A stretch of DNA of 64,000 nt from Antarctobacter heliothermus. GTDB lineage: Bacteria > Pseudomonadota > Alphaproteobacteria > Rhodobacterales > Rhodobacteraceae. Where the stretch lies: the NCBI RefSeq assembly GCF_900188425.1, contig NZ_FZON01000006.1:1-64000 (forward strand), written 5' to 3'. Shown piece after piece: positions 1 to 9,393 of this stretch (position 1 is its first letter; every line of letters begins with the position of its first letter). Both the position numbers and the translations under genes were made by a program. The notes beneath the pieces are model-generated. The model was not told the origin of the DNA. It made no database searches and worked only from the letters and a program-made list of their open reading frames with translations.

Positions 1-1268
1 TTCATCGTGCCGGGCAGGTATTGCAGGGCCCCCGGCTCCAGTTGCAGGCCAAGGCCCAGCGACAGCGCAATCGCAAAGATCACCATGTTGCGGCGGTTCC
101 AGGTCACGTCCGACAGCATCGAGATACCGGCGGCCACGACCATGCCGAACATCACGATCACACCGCCGCCCAGCACCTCGATCGGGATCGAGGAGATGAT
201 CGCGCCGATCTTGGGCACCAGCCCGCACAGGATCAGGAACACCGCGCCGATGGTCACCACATGGCGGCTCATCACGCCGGTCATGGCGATCAGCCCGACG
301 TTCTGGCTGAACGAGGTGTTGGGCAGTGCGCCGAACAGGCCCGAGATCGCCGTGCCGATCCCGTCGGCAAAGGTCGCGCCCTGGATCTCCTTGTCCGTCG
401 CCTCACGCCCCGCGCCGCCCTTGGTGATACCCGACACGTCGCCCACGGTTTCCACCGCCGACACAAAGGACATGGCGCAAAAGCCCACAATCGCCGCGAC
501 AGAGAACTCCAGCCCAAAGTGCAGCGGGTTGGGCAGCGCAAAGCTGGCCGCGCGGCCGACGTTGCCCAGGTTGACCTGACCCAGGGCAAAGGCCAGCCCA
601 TAGCCGACCAGCAGGCCGATCAGCACCGCCGACACCGACAACATCCCCCGGGCGAAGAACTTCAGCCCCAGCGTCACGATGATCACCGTCCCGGCCATCA
701 GCCAGTTCAGCCCCGAGCCGTATTCCGGCGTGCCGATGGCAGGAACGCCCCCGGCGGCGTACTGGATGCCGACCTTGACCAGCGCCAGGCCGATCATCGT
801 CACCACCAGCCCCGTCACCAGCGGCGGCAGCGCAAAGCGGATCTTGCCGATGAACAGGCCAAGGACCGCGTGGAACAGACCGCCCACGAGGATGCCGCCC
901 ATCAGCACGGCGATGGCGTCCACCCCCTTGCCCGCCACCAGCGGGATCATGATCGGGATAAAGGCAAACGATGTCCCCTGCACAATCGGCAGCCGCGCCC
1001 CCACCGGCCCCACGCCGATGGTCTGGAACAGCGTCGCGATGCCGGCAAAGAACATCGACATCTGGATCATGTAGATCATCTGCGGAAAGTCGGGCGAGTT
1101 CGAGCCAAAGCCGAACCCCGCCGCGCCGCAGACGATGATCGCCGGTGTGACGTTCGAGACGAACATCGCCAGAACGTGCTGGATGCCCAGCGGCACCGCC
1201 TTGATCAGTGGCGGCGTGTAATTCGGATCGCGCAGTTGCTCTGGCGTCCCGATGCTTGTGTCAGCCAT
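1..1268 (-). CDS. NCS2 uracil/xanthine-type permease (3' end cut off)
   Basis: Inner-membrane nucleobase:cation symporter of the NCS2 family. About 422 codons are present and the stop lies beyond the left edge; the family usually has 430-480 residues, so only the tail is missing. It begins MADTSIGTPEQLRDPNY and is rich in hydrophobic segments. The family signature is visible as SQNVGLI near positions 300-330. It sits 39 bp downstream of allA in the same direction and in a purine-degradation operon, so xanthine or urate is a likelier substrate than uracil; that is inferred from context. Confidence 0.85.
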   Translation of the reverse strand, partial: MADTSIGTPEQLRDPNYTPPLIKAVPLGIQHVLAMFVSNVTPAIIVCGAAGFGFGSNSPDFPQMIYMIQMSMFFAGIATLFQTIGVGPVGARLPIVQGTSFAFIPIMIPLVAGKGVDAIAVLMGGILVGGLFHAVLGLFIGKIRFALPPLVTGLVVTMIGLALVKVGIQYAAGGVPAIGTPEYGSGLNWLMAGTVIIVTLGLKFFARGMLSVSAVLIGLLVGYGLAFALGQVNLGNVGRAASFALPNPLHFGLEFSVAAIVGFCAMSFVSAVETVGDVSGITKGGAGREATDKEIQGATFADGIGTAISGLFGALPNTSFSQNVGLIAMTGVMSRHVVTIGAVFLILCGLVPKIGAIISSIPIEVLGGGVIVMFGMVVAAGISMLSDVTWNRRNMVIFAIALSLGLGLQLEPGALQYLPGTM

Positions 1269-1307
1269 GATTGGTCCCCTGTTGTTGTCTTTTTTGCGCG
1301 CGCCGCC

Positions 1308-1811
1308 TTATCCCGCCGCGCGGTCGTGTCCTTCGATCAGATACGGGTGGTCGAAAAAATGCTCTTGCAGGTTGGGGCCCGCGCCGATCCGGTCGACCAC
1401 CGCAAACAGCCCCGGCGCGGCCAGCGGCGCCAGCACCCCGTGCCAGACGCCGCGGTGATAGTTCACCCCCTGCCCCGGCGCGGTGACAAAGGCGATGGGC
1501 TGTCCCGGCGCGCCATCCGCGTCCGGGGCCACAACCACCAGGAACGGCTCCAGGCTCATCGGCAGGAACGCCTGGCTGCCCTCGGGGTGACGTTCCATCA
1601 TGTCCAGCACCAGCGGCAGCGCGCGCGGCTCTGCCTTGAACAGGCTGATCCCGGCGCGGCCCTCGGCAAACTCCAGCACCGCGCGGTCGTGATAGCGTCC
1701 GCACAGCCCCTGGTTGATGATCTTGTCCGCATCGCCACTGACGTCCAGCACATCGCCGAACGGGGCAAAGCCCTGCGCCGTCAGCGGCTGCACCGTGATC
1801 CGCGCGCTCAT
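1308..1811 (-). CDS. allA: Ureidoglycolate lyase
   Basis: 167 residues, normal length for AllA. The enzyme splits ureidoglycolate to glyoxylate and urea, the last step of allantoin breakdown. The sequence contains the family features FAPFGDVLD (residues 15-23), INQGLCGRYHD and NYHRGVWHGVLAPL, a cupin-like fold carrying the conserved His residues. Its ATG overlaps the stop of the PuuE-UraD gene upstream by 4 bp (ATGA), so translation is probably coupled. The next gene in the operon is the NCS2 permease. Confidence 0.93.
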   Translation of the reverse strand: MSARITVQPLTAQGFAPFGDVLDVSGDADKIINQGLCGRYHDRAVLEFAEGRAGISLFKAEPRALPLVLDMMERHPEGSQAFLPMSLEPFLVVVAPDADGAPGQPIAFVTAPGQGVNYHRGVWHGVLAPLAAPGLFAVVDRIGAGPNLQEHFFDHPYLIEGHDRAAG

Positions 1812-3220
1812 GCGCCCAGCTTTTCGATCAGCCGCAGCTCGGCGATGCGCTCGACCTGGCGGCAGGCCTCGGCGAATTCGGTGTCGCGGTCGCTGTCGAG
1901 ACGGCGCTGGAACGCCGCCATGATCGACGCCTTGGTGTGGTCACGCACCGCGATGATGAAGGGAAAGCCGAACCGGGCGGTATAGGCGTCGTTCAGCGCG
2001 ACAAAGGCCGCGCGCTCCGCGTCGGTCAGCAGGTCCAGCCCCGCGCCCGCCTGTTCCGCCGTGCTCTCGGCGGTCAGCCGCTTGGCCTCTGCCAGCTTGC
2101 CCGCCAGGTCCGGGTGCGCCGTCAGCACGCCCAGTCGCTGTTCCTCGCTGGCAGAGCGGAACACCCGCGCCAGCGCCGAATGCACCCCCGCCGCCGTGTC
2201 ATGCGCAGGCCCCAGTTCCAGATCATGCGCTCCTTCGGCGATCCAGGGGCTGTGTTCGAACACACCGCCAAAATCGGCGACAAAACCCGCCTTGTCCATC
2301 GTTGAGGGCCGCGCGCGCTGTACCGGCGGATGCGCCTGCGCCCAATGATCGGCGATCTCTTCGCGGGTGGCGAACCAGACACCCTCATGGGCCATCATGT
2401 GCGCCAGCGCGCGCTTCAACGCCATCGCCCGCCCCGGCCGGCCCGCGATGCGGCAGTGCAGCCCGATCGACAGCATCGCCGGCGCGCCCGCCGCGCCCTC
2501 GGCATAGAGCATGTCGAAACTGTCGCGCAGATAGCTTTCGAACTGGTCGCCATTGGTGAACCCCGCCTGGATCGCAAAGCGCATGTCGTTGCAGTCCATC
2601 GTATAGGGCACGATCAGCTGGTCCTTGCCCCCCGCGCGGGTCCAATAGGGCAGATCATCGGCGTAGCTGTCCGAAATATAGGCAAAATCGCCCGCTTCTG
2701 CCGCCAGATCGACCGTATTCATCGAACAGCGCCCGGTGTACCAGCCGCGCGGGGCCGCCCCAGTCACCTCTGTGTGCAGGCGGATCGCCGCGTGGATCTG
2801 CGCGCGCTCCTCCTCGGCGGACATGTCCTTGTGTTCGACCCATTTCAGCCCGTGGCTGGCAATCTCCCAGCCCGCGCCCTGCATCGCCCGCACCTGTTCC
2901 GGCCCCCGCGCCAGTGCTGTGGCCACGCCGAACACCGTGACCGGCAGGTCGCCCAGCAGCCGGTGCAGCCGCCAGAACCCGGCCCGCGCGCCGTAGTCAT
3001 ACAGCGATTCCATGTTCCAGTGCCGCTGCCCCGGCCAGGGCTGCGCGCCGGTGATCTCCGACAGGAACGCCTCGGACGCGGCATCGCCATGCAGGATGTT
3101 GTTTTCGCCGCCTTCCTCGTAGTTCAGAACGATCTGAACCGCGATCCGGGCGCCCCCCGGCCAGCGCGCCGCCGGTGCGCGGGCGCCATAGCCGGTCATG
3201 TCTCGTGGGTAACGTGTCAC
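1808..3220 (-). CDS. PuuE allantoinase fused to OHCU decarboxylase (UraD)
   Basis: 470 residues carrying two steps of urate breakdown. Residues about 20-300 are a NodB/polysaccharide-deacetylase-type domain of the PuuE class (cofactor-independent allantoinase; ARIAVQIVLNYEEGGEN near the start, EIASHGLKWVEHKDMS). Residues about 310-465 are an OHCU decarboxylase domain (ending AACRQVERIAELRLIEKLGA-like with FEHSPWIAE near its start). It therefore joins the UraD reaction, which makes S-allantoin from OHCU, to the next hydrolysis. First gene of an operon with allA and the permease, and divergent from uraH, whose product feeds UraD. Confidence 0.9.
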   Translation of the reverse strand: MTRYPRDMTGYGARAPAARWPGGARIAVQIVLNYEEGGENNILHGDAASEAFLSEITGAQPWPGQRHWNMESLYDYGARAGFWRLHRLLGDLPVTVFGVATALARGPEQVRAMQGAGWEIASHGLKWVEHKDMSAEEERAQIHAAIRLHTEVTGAAPRGWYTGRCSMNTVDLAAEAGDFAYISDSYADDLPYWTRAGGKDQLIVPYTMDCNDMRFAIQAGFTNGDQFESYLRDSFDMLYAEGAAGAPAMLSIGLHCRIAGRPGRAMALKRALAHMMAHEGVWFATREEIADHWAQAHPPVQRARPSTMDKAGFVADFGGVFEHSPWIAEGAHDLELGPAHDTAAGVHSALARVFRSASEEQRLGVLTAHPDLAGKLAEAKRLTAESTAEQAGAGLDLLTDAERAAFVALNDAYTARFGFPFIIAVRDHTKASIMAAFQRRLDSDRDTEFAEACRQVERIAELRLIEKLGA

Positions 3221-3269
3221 AGGTGTATCCTTTTTCTCAAAACCATGAATAAACCAGAAAATCCCCGCC

Positions 3270-3285
3270 GTTTTTCAAGAAAAAC
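3270..3285. promoter_or_regulatory. Palindrome in the puuE-uraD / uraH divergent promoter
   Basis: A perfect inverted repeat GTTTTTC-AA-GAAAAAC lies in the 149-bp AT-richer gap between the two divergent purine-catabolism units. It could be an operator for a regulator shared by both directions. No regulator gene is present next to it, so the binding protein is unknown. Confidence 0.4.
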
Positions 3286-3369
3286 AAAAAGGACCATTCG
3301 GGCAGAGCGGCTTTGTCTCAGGCGGGGCAGTTGGCCTAAGAGTGCACAGACCCTCAGGAGACGCACATC

Positions 3370-3723
3370 ATGACCGGCTATCTGACCACCCATGTTCTTG
3401 ACACCGCGCGCGGCTGCCCGGCGCAGGGCCTGCGCATCGAGCTGCTGCGCATCGACGGCGACACCCGCACCCTGCTCAAGACGCTGGTCACCAACGCCGA
3501 TGGCCGCACCGATGAGCAGATCCTGCCCGCCGATCAGTTCAAGACCGGCACCTATGAGCTGATCTTCCACGCCGGTGCCTATCTCGACGCCTGCGGCACC
3601 CCACCCGAAGACCCCCGCTTCCTCGACATCATCCCGATCCGATTTGGCATGTCAGACCCCAGCCACTACCACGTCCCCCTCCTCCTCTCCCCCTTCGGAT
3701 ACGCAACATACAGAGGAAGCTGA
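3370..3723 (+). CDS. uraH: 5-hydroxyisourate hydrolase
   Basis: 117 residues, the normal length of bacterial transthyretin-like HIUase. It hydrolyses 5-hydroxyisourate, the urate oxidation product, to OHCU. Diagnostic features are the N-terminal [13 protein letters not shown] with its catalytic His, an internal Arg-rich segment, and the C-terminal [12 protein letters not shown], the family signature YRGS. A good ribosome-binding site (CAGGAG) precedes the ATG by 9 bp. It is divergent from puuE-uraD. No urate oxidase is seen in the window. Confidence 0.97.
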   Translation: MTGYLTTHVLDTARGCPAQGLRIELLRIDGDTRTLLKTLVTNADGRTDEQILPADQFKTGTYELIFHAGAYLDACGTPPEDPRFLDIIPIRFGMSDPSHYHVPLLLSPFGYATYRGS

Positions 3724-3934
3724 ACACCCTCACACAGGCCGAGACGTCGCCAGGATCGTCGACGCGATGCGGCGACAACCCATCACCGGGTCACATTAGT
3801 TCCCGGCGAACGCTGCATTCGCAGGCACGTTCAGAACCGCATGCCGACGTTCCGCCACAACGCGACGGTTTTCGCCTGACAGTCGTGCGCATTTCGGTTT
3901 CCTAGACCGGGCATTCACCCAAAAGGCACCCGCA

Positions 3935-4855
3935 ATGACACCGACGATGGACCGAAGTTTCATCACTGCCGCCGCCCAACTGGGGGCCATTGCCCGCGAT
4001 GAGCCGCGGGCAGCGGTGGTCGCCCGACTGTGCGATTTGATGCGATGCGCACATGAACAGAGCGCGCGGGTCGTGGTCTTTCCCGAACTGGCACTGACCA
4101 CCTTCTTTCCGCGTTGGTTCATGGAGGACACTGCCGAGATCGACCCATGGTTTGAAACTGCCATGCCGAACCCGGTGGTGCAGCCATTGTTTGATTTGGG
4201 TCGCGACCTGAACATCGCTTTTCACCTCGGTTACGCGGAAAAAACGCCCGGTGGCCGCTATTTCAATACGGCGATTTTTGTCGAAGGCGGACAAGTGACT
4301 GGCAAATATCGCAAGATACACTTGCCCGGTCATGCAGACCATCAAGCGTGGCGCCCCTTCCAGCATCTGGAAAAGCGGTATTTCGAAAAGGGCGATCTTG
4401 GCTTTCCGGTCTTTGACGGCGCGGGCGGCAAACTGGGCATGTGCATCTGCAATGACCGCCGCTGGCCCGAGACGTGGCGCATGCTGGGCCTTGGCGGGGC
4501 GGAGATGGTCATGTTGGGCTATAACACGCCGCTGCATTACCCGCCCGCGCCGGAGCACGATCACTTGCAGTATTTCCACAATGAACTGTCGTTGCAGGCG
4601 GGAGCCTATCAGAACGGCATGTGGGTGGTCGCGGCCGCCAAGGCGGGCCGTGAAGAGGGCTGTGACCTGATCGGCGGCAGTTGCATCGTGGCACCCACTG
4701 GAGAGATCCTCGCCCGTGCCGCCACCGTATCGGATGAGGTCATCACCGCGCGCGTTGACCTAGACCGTTGCGCCGAAATTCGGCGCAACGTGTTTGATTT
4801 TGCCCAGCACCGCCAGCCCGGCGACTACGTTTTGCTGACCCGGACAGAGGGCTAG
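3935..4855 (+). CDS. N-carbamoyl-D-amino acid hydrolase (D-carbamoylase)
   Basis: 306 residues, nitrilase superfamily. The expected Glu-Lys-Cys triad is visible: E51 in VVVFPELALTTFFPRW, K127 in GKYRKIHLPGH, C172 in GMCICNDRRWPE. These blocks plus FQHLEKRYFE and FNFKQHRQP-like VFDFAQHRQPGDY are characteristic of D-carbamoylases rather than of generic nitrilases. The enzyme releases a D-amino acid, CO2 and ammonia. Its TAG stop overlaps the TAG stop of the convergent RidA gene in a 4-bp CTAG. Context: amidases and a peptide-type importer. Confidence 0.9.
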   Translation: MTPTMDRSFITAAAQLGAIARDEPRAAVVARLCDLMRCAHEQSARVVVFPELALTTFFPRWFMEDTAEIDPWFETAMPNPVVQPLFDLGRDLNIAFHLGYAEKTPGGRYFNTAIFVEGGQVTGKYRKIHLPGHADHQAWRPFQHLEKRYFEKGDLGFPVFDGAGGKLGMCICNDRRWPETWRMLGLGGAEMVMLGYNTPLHYPPAPEHDHLQYFHNELSLQAGAYQNGMWVVAAAKAGREEGCDLIGGSCIVAPTGEILARAATVSDEVITARVDLDRCAEIRRNVFDFAQHRQPGDYVLLTRTEG

Positions 4856-5316
4856 TGTAGTTCCACCACCGCCTCGACCTCGACCAGGGCGAGTTCCGGC
4901 AGGGACGAGACGTTGACGGCGGTGCGTGCGTGGCGACCCGCTTCTCCGTAGAGGTCCATGAACAGCTGTGATGCCCCGTTGACCACCGCAGGCCCCTTGC
5001 CGAAATCCGGGGTCGCAGCGACATACCCATTTAGTTTGACCACCTGCGCGACAGAGGACAGCGACCCGGTCACCGCCTTGATATTGTAGAGCAGGTTCAG
5101 TGCGCACATCTGCGCCGCAGCATAGCCCTGTTCGATATCCGACGTGGGCGTCATCGGGCCAAAGTACTTTGGCACGCCTTCCCATTCGCAAATATGCCCC
5201 GATAGGAACAGCGTCTTGCCGGTAATCTTGCCGTGCAGATACAGCGCCCGTGACGGGGCCGATGGCGGCAGGGACAGGCCCATACCGGCCAGCTTTTCTT
5301 CGATAGCGCAGGTCAT
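4852..5316 (-). CDS. RidA/YjgF family protein
   Basis: 154 residues from ATG at 5316, chosen because it overlaps the stop of the upstream amidase by 4 bp (ATGA) and gives MTCAIEEKLAGMGLSLP, typical for the longer RidA subgroup. The family deaminates reactive enamine/imine intermediates or hydrolyses related compounds. Visible features: LFLSGHICEWEG, the YAAAQMCALNLL helix and VVKLNGYVAAT. The usual catalytic C-terminal Arg segment is altered (ARTAVNVSSLPELALVEVEAVVE retains the Arg). It closes the amidase/ABC operon, so it may detoxify a product of it. Confidence 0.88.
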   Translation of the reverse strand: MTCAIEEKLAGMGLSLPPSAPSRALYLHGKITGKTLFLSGHICEWEGVPKYFGPMTPTSDIEQGYAAAQMCALNLLYNIKAVTGSLSSVAQVVKLNGYVAATPDFGKGPAVVNGASQLFMDLYGEAGRHARTAVNVSSLPELALVEVEAVVELH

Positions 5317-6485
5317 GCGACGTCCTTCTGCAACGTGATGGCAAGGTGGATTAGCGACAGGTCCGACCCGCGCGGCCCGATCAGCGACAGCCCGTAAGGC
5401 GCGCCATCGACCTTGCCCGCAGGAAAGACCACTTGCGGCAGGCCCGCCAGCCCCGCTACGCAAAGCAGCCTTTGCGAGACATGGCGGAAGTCGTCGAAAA
5501 CCTCGACCGGTGCGTCAAATCGGAACGGCGCGTCATGCACCACCGGCGCAAGGATCACGCCGTCCGCCCCCAACAACGCGTCCACATGCGCGGTGAACGC
5601 GGCGCGGGCCGCGCGGGCGGGGGCAATCTCATCCTCGGTCAGCGCCTCGGCGGCGGCGGCGCGCCCGTCGATGCCCCGCACCAACGGCATCCCGGACTGG
5701 CGAATGTACGGCACGATATGCTCTTTGGCATCCGCGCCCATAGTGGTCAGAAAGGTCTGATAGACGGTGTCGACCCCCTGCGCGTACAGCCCGACCAACG
5801 GCGCGGCGCCCAACTCGGCAAAGCCCGCATCGCAGACCGCGCGCTGCGCCTCGCCCAGTTGATCCATCATCTCGACCGGCCAAAGCAGGCGCGGGATGTC
5901 GGGCAAGGGCGCATCATCGCTTTGCAACACCGAATGCGCCCGCAGCAGCGTCTCACCGTCGCGCGCAAACAGCCCACAGGTGTCATAACTGGGGGCAAGC
6001 TCCATCACGCCGTCGAGAGGAATCCGACCGTGTGTCGGGCGCAGGCCCCAGATCCCGCAGAAACTGGCCGGCGCGCGCACCGATCCGCCGGTGTCCGACC
6101 CGATGGCGATGTCGGCCAAGCCGCCCGCCACCGCCGCCGCAGACCCCGACGAAGACCCGCCAGTGATCCGTCCGGGCGCGGCCGGGTTCTGCACATAACC
6201 AAAATGCGCGTTCATCCCGTACATCGACCAAGCCAGCTCATCCGTATGCGTCTTGCCCACAAACGCGGCGCCCGCATCCAGCAGCGCCTGCGCGGCGGGG
6301 CAGGTGCTGTCCTTGACCTCGGACATGGCCAAGGCCAACGGGTTGCCATTGCCCGTGCGATAGCCCGCGACGTCGTAGATATCCTTGACCGCCAGACGCA
6401 GGCCGCTCAGCGGGCCGTCGCCATTTGGTACCGCGATGGGCGGATAAGGCATGAAACAATGATAGGGGTCTTTGTCGATCAGCAT
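5313..6485 (-). CDS. Amidase-signature family amidase
   Basis: 390 residues. The Ser-cisSer-Lys triad can be placed at K34 (LAVKDIYDVAG), the SSSGSA block at 111-116 and the nucleophile S136 (GSDTGGSVRAPA). It hydrolyses an amide C-N bond; substrate not readable from sequence. It lies 4 bp after the ABC ATPase gene and overlaps RidA by 4 bp. Shorter than the 450-500 residues of many members and closest in layout to the AtzF/indoleacetamide-type short amidases. Cytoplasmic; no signal peptide. Confidence 0.88.
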   Translation of the reverse strand: MLIDKDPYHCFMPYPPIAVPNGDGPLSGLRLAVKDIYDVAGYRTGNGNPLALAMSEVKDSTCPAAQALLDAGAAFVGKTHTDELAWSMYGMNAHFGYVQNPAAPGRITGGSSSGSAAAVAGGLADIAIGSDTGGSVRAPASFCGIWGLRPTHGRIPLDGVMELAPSYDTCGLFARDGETLLRAHSVLQSDDAPLPDIPRLLWPVEMMDQLGEAQRAVCDAGFAELGAAPLVGLYAQGVDTVYQTFLTTMGADAKEHIVPYIRQSGMPLVRGIDGRAAAAEALTEDEIAPARAARAAFTAHVDALLGADGVILAPVVHDAPFRFDAPVEVFDDFRHVSQRLLCVAGLAGLPQVVFPAGKVDGAPYGLSLIGPRGSDLSLIHLAITLQKDVA

Positions 6486-6489
6486 CGGC

Positions 6490-7467
6490 TCACTCGGCAG
6501 CTATGGGTTGGGCGGCACGCAGACAGGCCACGCGGCGGCGGTCGCCGGGGGCCAGCATGGGCGGCAGGTCGGCGCGGCATTCGGGCATCGCCACGGGACA
6601 GCGCGGCGCAAAGGGGCAACTGTCGGGCCGCGCCTCTAGCGCGGGCGGCGCGCCGGGGATCGCGGACAACCGTTCGCCGCGCGCGACGTCGTGCAGGTTC
6701 GCGGCCAGCAGCCCTTGGGTATAGGGGTGGCGGGCGTCGCGGATGATCTCATGCGTGGTGCCCTCTTCGATGATCTGGCCCGCGTACATCACCGCCACCC
6801 GTTCCGAGATCTCGACCGCCACGCCAATGTCATGGGTGACAAAGATCACCCCCATGCCGAATTCCTTTTGCAACTCACGCAGCAACAGCAGGATCTGAAT
6901 CTGCACCGTCGCATCCAGCGCGGTGGTCGGCTCATCCGCCAGCAACAGGCGCGGGCGGCAGGCCAACGCCAGCGCGATCATCACCCGCTGCCGCATCCCG
7001 CCGGACAGTTCGTGCGGGTAGTTGTGCAGGCGCCGGTTGGCGGACGGGATGCGCACTCGGTCCAGCATGTCCAGCGCGGTTGACATGGCGTTGGCCTTGT
7101 CCACGCCCTTGTGCCGCATGACGGATTCCGCGATTTGGTGACCGATGGTATACACCGGGTCCAGCGCCAGCGCCGGTTCCTGAAACACCATCGACACCTC
7201 ACCGCCGCGATAGCGTTGCAATGCGCGGCCCCGCAGCGACATGATGTCGACACCGTTGACATGAATCGACCCGTCGATCTGCGACCGTTTCGGCGGCAAG
7301 AGCCCGAGCAGTGTCTTCAGCGTCACGGATTTTCCCGAACCGCTTTCGCCCAACAGTGCCAGCGTTTCACCCTGATCCATCGACAGGGACACGTCATTGA
7401 TGGCGTGAACCGTGCGCTTGCCTTTGAAGCGCACGTTGAGGTTCTTCATCTCAAGCAGCTTGGTCAT
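6490..7467 (-). CDS. Opp/Dpp-type ABC transporter ATP-binding protein (DppD-like)
   Basis: 325 residues. Walker A GESGSGKS (about 40-47), signature LSGGMRQRV, Walker [13 protein letters not shown] and the H-loop [12 protein letters not shown] are all intact. The C-terminal extension carries the Cys-rich oligo/dipeptide-transporter motif ([14 protein letters not shown]). One of two ATPases of a complete importer with the genes at 7464-12008. ATG overlaps the stop of the partner ATPase by 4 bp. Confidence 0.95.
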   Translation of the reverse strand: MTKLLEMKNLNVRFKGKRTVHAINDVSLSMDQGETLALLGESGSGKSVTLKTLLGLLPPKRSQIDGSIHVNGVDIMSLRGRALQRYRGGEVSMVFQEPALALDPVYTIGHQIAESVMRHKGVDKANAMSTALDMLDRVRIPSANRRLHNYPHELSGGMRQRVMIALALACRPRLLLADEPTTALDATVQIQILLLLRELQKEFGMGVIFVTHDIGVAVEISERVAVMYAGQIIEEGTTHEIIRDARHPYTQGLLAANLHDVARGERLSAIPGAPPALEARPDSCPFAPRCPVAMPECRADLPPMLAPGDRRRVACLRAAQPIAAE

Positions 7468-8513
7468 TCTGGAACCCCCTGCCCCGCCTTGGGATGGCCG
7501 GACTGCGCATCATGCAAATGGCAGGCCACCATGTGATCGCCGTTGCGTGCCAGCCCCGCCAGCTTTGGCACGGCCTCCTTGCAGACCGCACTGGCAAAGC
7601 GGCAGCGCGTATGAAACCGACAGCCCGAGGGCGGGTTGATCGGGTTCGGCGGATCACCCGCCAGCGGTGGTTCCTTGGTCCGGTTGTCCGGGTCCATCGA
7701 CGGCATCGCCGAAAACAACGACCGCGTGTAGGGGTGCGCCTGTTCTTGCCAGATGCTGTCCACCGGCGCGACCTCTACCACTTCGCCCAGATACATCACC
7801 AGAATTCGGTCCGAGATATATCGCACTACGTTCAGGTCATGGCTGATGAAGACATAGGTCAGACCGAATTCGGCGCGCAGATCGTTGAGCAGGTTCAGCA
7901 CCTGCGCCTCGACCGATTTGTCCAACGCGGACACCGCCTCATCCAGCACTACCAGACGCGGTGACATGGCCAGCGCGCGGGCGATGTTCACTCGCTGTCG
8001 CTGTCCCCCGGATAGTTCATGCGGATAGCGATGGGCAAAGCGGTCGGGGTCCAGCCCGACCCGGTCCATCATCTTGCGGGCCAGTTCCTCGGGGTTGTCC
8101 AACCCCTGCACCTTGGCCCCAAAGGCTACGGAGTCGAGGATCGTCAGGCGCGGGTTCAGCGTGGCATAGCTGTCTTGAAACACCATCTGCACGCCCCGGC
8201 GCAGCTCCTTGAGCGACAGGCGTTCTCCCAGCGCATGACCGTCAAAGACAATCTCGCCCTTGTCCTTTTCCACAAGGCCGATCAGCAGCTTGGCGGTGGT
8301 GGACTTGCCGCAGCCGGATTCCCCGACGATGCCCAGCGTCTCGCCCTTTTTGACCTCAAAGGACACGCCATCGACGGCCTGCACCTTGGCCTGCGTGCGA
8401 CCAAGGATGCCGCCGCGAACGGGAAAGTACTTCTGCAAGCCCGTCACGCGGATCAGCGGTTGCGCCGGGCCGCCGGTGTCCGGGGTTGGCTGGTAGGTGT
8501 CAGTCACGGACAT
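7464..8513 (-). CDS. Opp/Dpp-type ABC transporter ATP-binding protein (DppF-like)
   Basis: 349 residues. Walker A GESGCGKST (about 83-91), Q-loop MVFQDSYATLNPR, signature LSGGQRQRVNIARAL, Walker B LVVLDEAVSALD, H-loop FISHDLNVV. The C-terminal domain GCRFHTRCRFAS...C is the oligopeptide-transporter extension. Its start overlaps the end of the permease gene by 14 bp. Forms the second half of the ATPase dimer with the adjacent DppD-like protein. Confidence 0.95.
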   Translation of the reverse strand: MSVTDTYQPTPDTGGPAQPLIRVTGLQKYFPVRGGILGRTQAKVQAVDGVSFEVKKGETLGIVGESGCGKSTTAKLLIGLVEKDKGEIVFDGHALGERLSLKELRRGVQMVFQDSYATLNPRLTILDSVAFGAKVQGLDNPEELARKMMDRVGLDPDRFAHRYPHELSGGQRQRVNIARALAMSPRLVVLDEAVSALDKSVEAQVLNLLNDLRAEFGLTYVFISHDLNVVRYISDRILVMYLGEVVEVAPVDSIWQEQAHPYTRSLFSAMPSMDPDNRTKEPPLAGDPPNPINPPSGCRFHTRCRFASAVCKEAVPKLAGLARNGDHMVACHLHDAQSGHPKAGQGVPE

Positions 8514-9390
8514 TCATGGCACTCCTCAGACCGTCGCTCAGCAAGTTCAGGCACAGCGAGGTGACAAAGATCATCACGCCGGGCAGCGCCGACAGCCACG
8601 GGTTGACGTAGATAACGGATCGCAGCGTGTTCAGCATCAAACCCCATTCTGGTTCCGGCGGGCGCACCCCGATGCCAAGGAACGACAGACCAGCGGCAAG
8701 GATCATGCAAACGCTGGTCAGTGAGGTCGCGTAAACAAAGATCGGGGACAGCACGTTGCCAATCACATGCACCCGGATCACCGTCCAAGCGTTGGCTCCG
8801 GTTGCGCGGGCAGCGTCGATGTAATCCAGCTTGCGCACGCCCGATGTCACCGCCTCGGCCACGCGGGTAATTGGCGGGATAAAGACGATGGTCAGCGACA
8901 CAAGGCTGTTTGTGATCCCTGCCCCCAGCGCGCCGGAAATGGCAATGGCCAGCAGGACGGACGGAAACGCAAAGAACACATCAATCGTTCGCATGATGAT
9001 GGTGTTGGTCAAACCGCCGACGTAGCCAGCGGTGATCCCCAGAACGGACCCGGCAAAGAAGGCGATGACCACGGGCATCAACCCGATGAACAGCGTCAGC
9101 CGCCCACCATAGATCAGCCGGGCCAGCATGTCGCGGCCCTGCTCATCGGTGCCCAGCGGATAGCCGGGTGCGCCGATGGGTTTCAGGCGGGCGATCATCG
9201 ACCCTTTGTAGGGATCGGCCAGCCCTAGGTAGGGCGCAAAGGCCGCCGACAGGATCAGCGCGGCGACCACTGCAAGGCAGAACATGGTCAAAGGGTCACG
9301 GACCAGCCGGTGACCAACGCCGGACCAGTAGCCTTTTGATTTTTCGACCTTCTCAGGGGTGGGGAGCGTGGTGGAGTCAGCCATGGCCAT
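8500..9390 (-). CDS. ABC transporter permease (DppC-like)
   Basis: 296 residues, inner-membrane permease. An N-terminal cytoplasmic stretch is followed by one TM segment (about 35-55), then the typical DppC periplasmic block GTDEQGRDMLARLIYGGR and five further TM segments. The EAA-loop sequence VRKLDYIDAARATGAN marks contact with the ATPase. Starts 3 bp after dppB-like; GAGGACG upstream of the ATG is a good ribosome-binding site. Confidence 0.95.
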   Translation of the reverse strand: MAMADSTTLPTPEKVEKSKGYWSGVGHRLVRDPLTMFCLAVVAALILSAAFAPYLGLADPYKGSMIARLKPIGAPGYPLGTDEQGRDMLARLIYGGRLTLFIGLMPVVIAFFAGSVLGITAGYVGGLTNTIIMRTIDVFFAFPSVLLAIAISGALGAGITNSLVSLTIVFIPPITRVAEAVTSGVRKLDYIDAARATGANAWTVIRVHVIGNVLSPIFVYATSLTSVCMILAAGLSFLGIGVRPPEPEWGLMLNTLRSVIYVNPWLSALPGVMIFVTSLCLNLLSDGLRSAMNVRD

Positions 9391-9393
9391 GCG

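Noticed and set aside
21-1985. 654-codon open frame on the plus strand over the permease and AllA genes
   Set aside because: Antisense shadow in high-GC DNA: His/Arg/Gln-rich, low-complexity, no domain, while the minus strand encodes clear proteins.
5317-5463. 49-residue N-terminal extension of RidA
   Set aside because: It runs into the amidase gene, has no homology to RidA, and the ATGA overlap supports the start at 5316.
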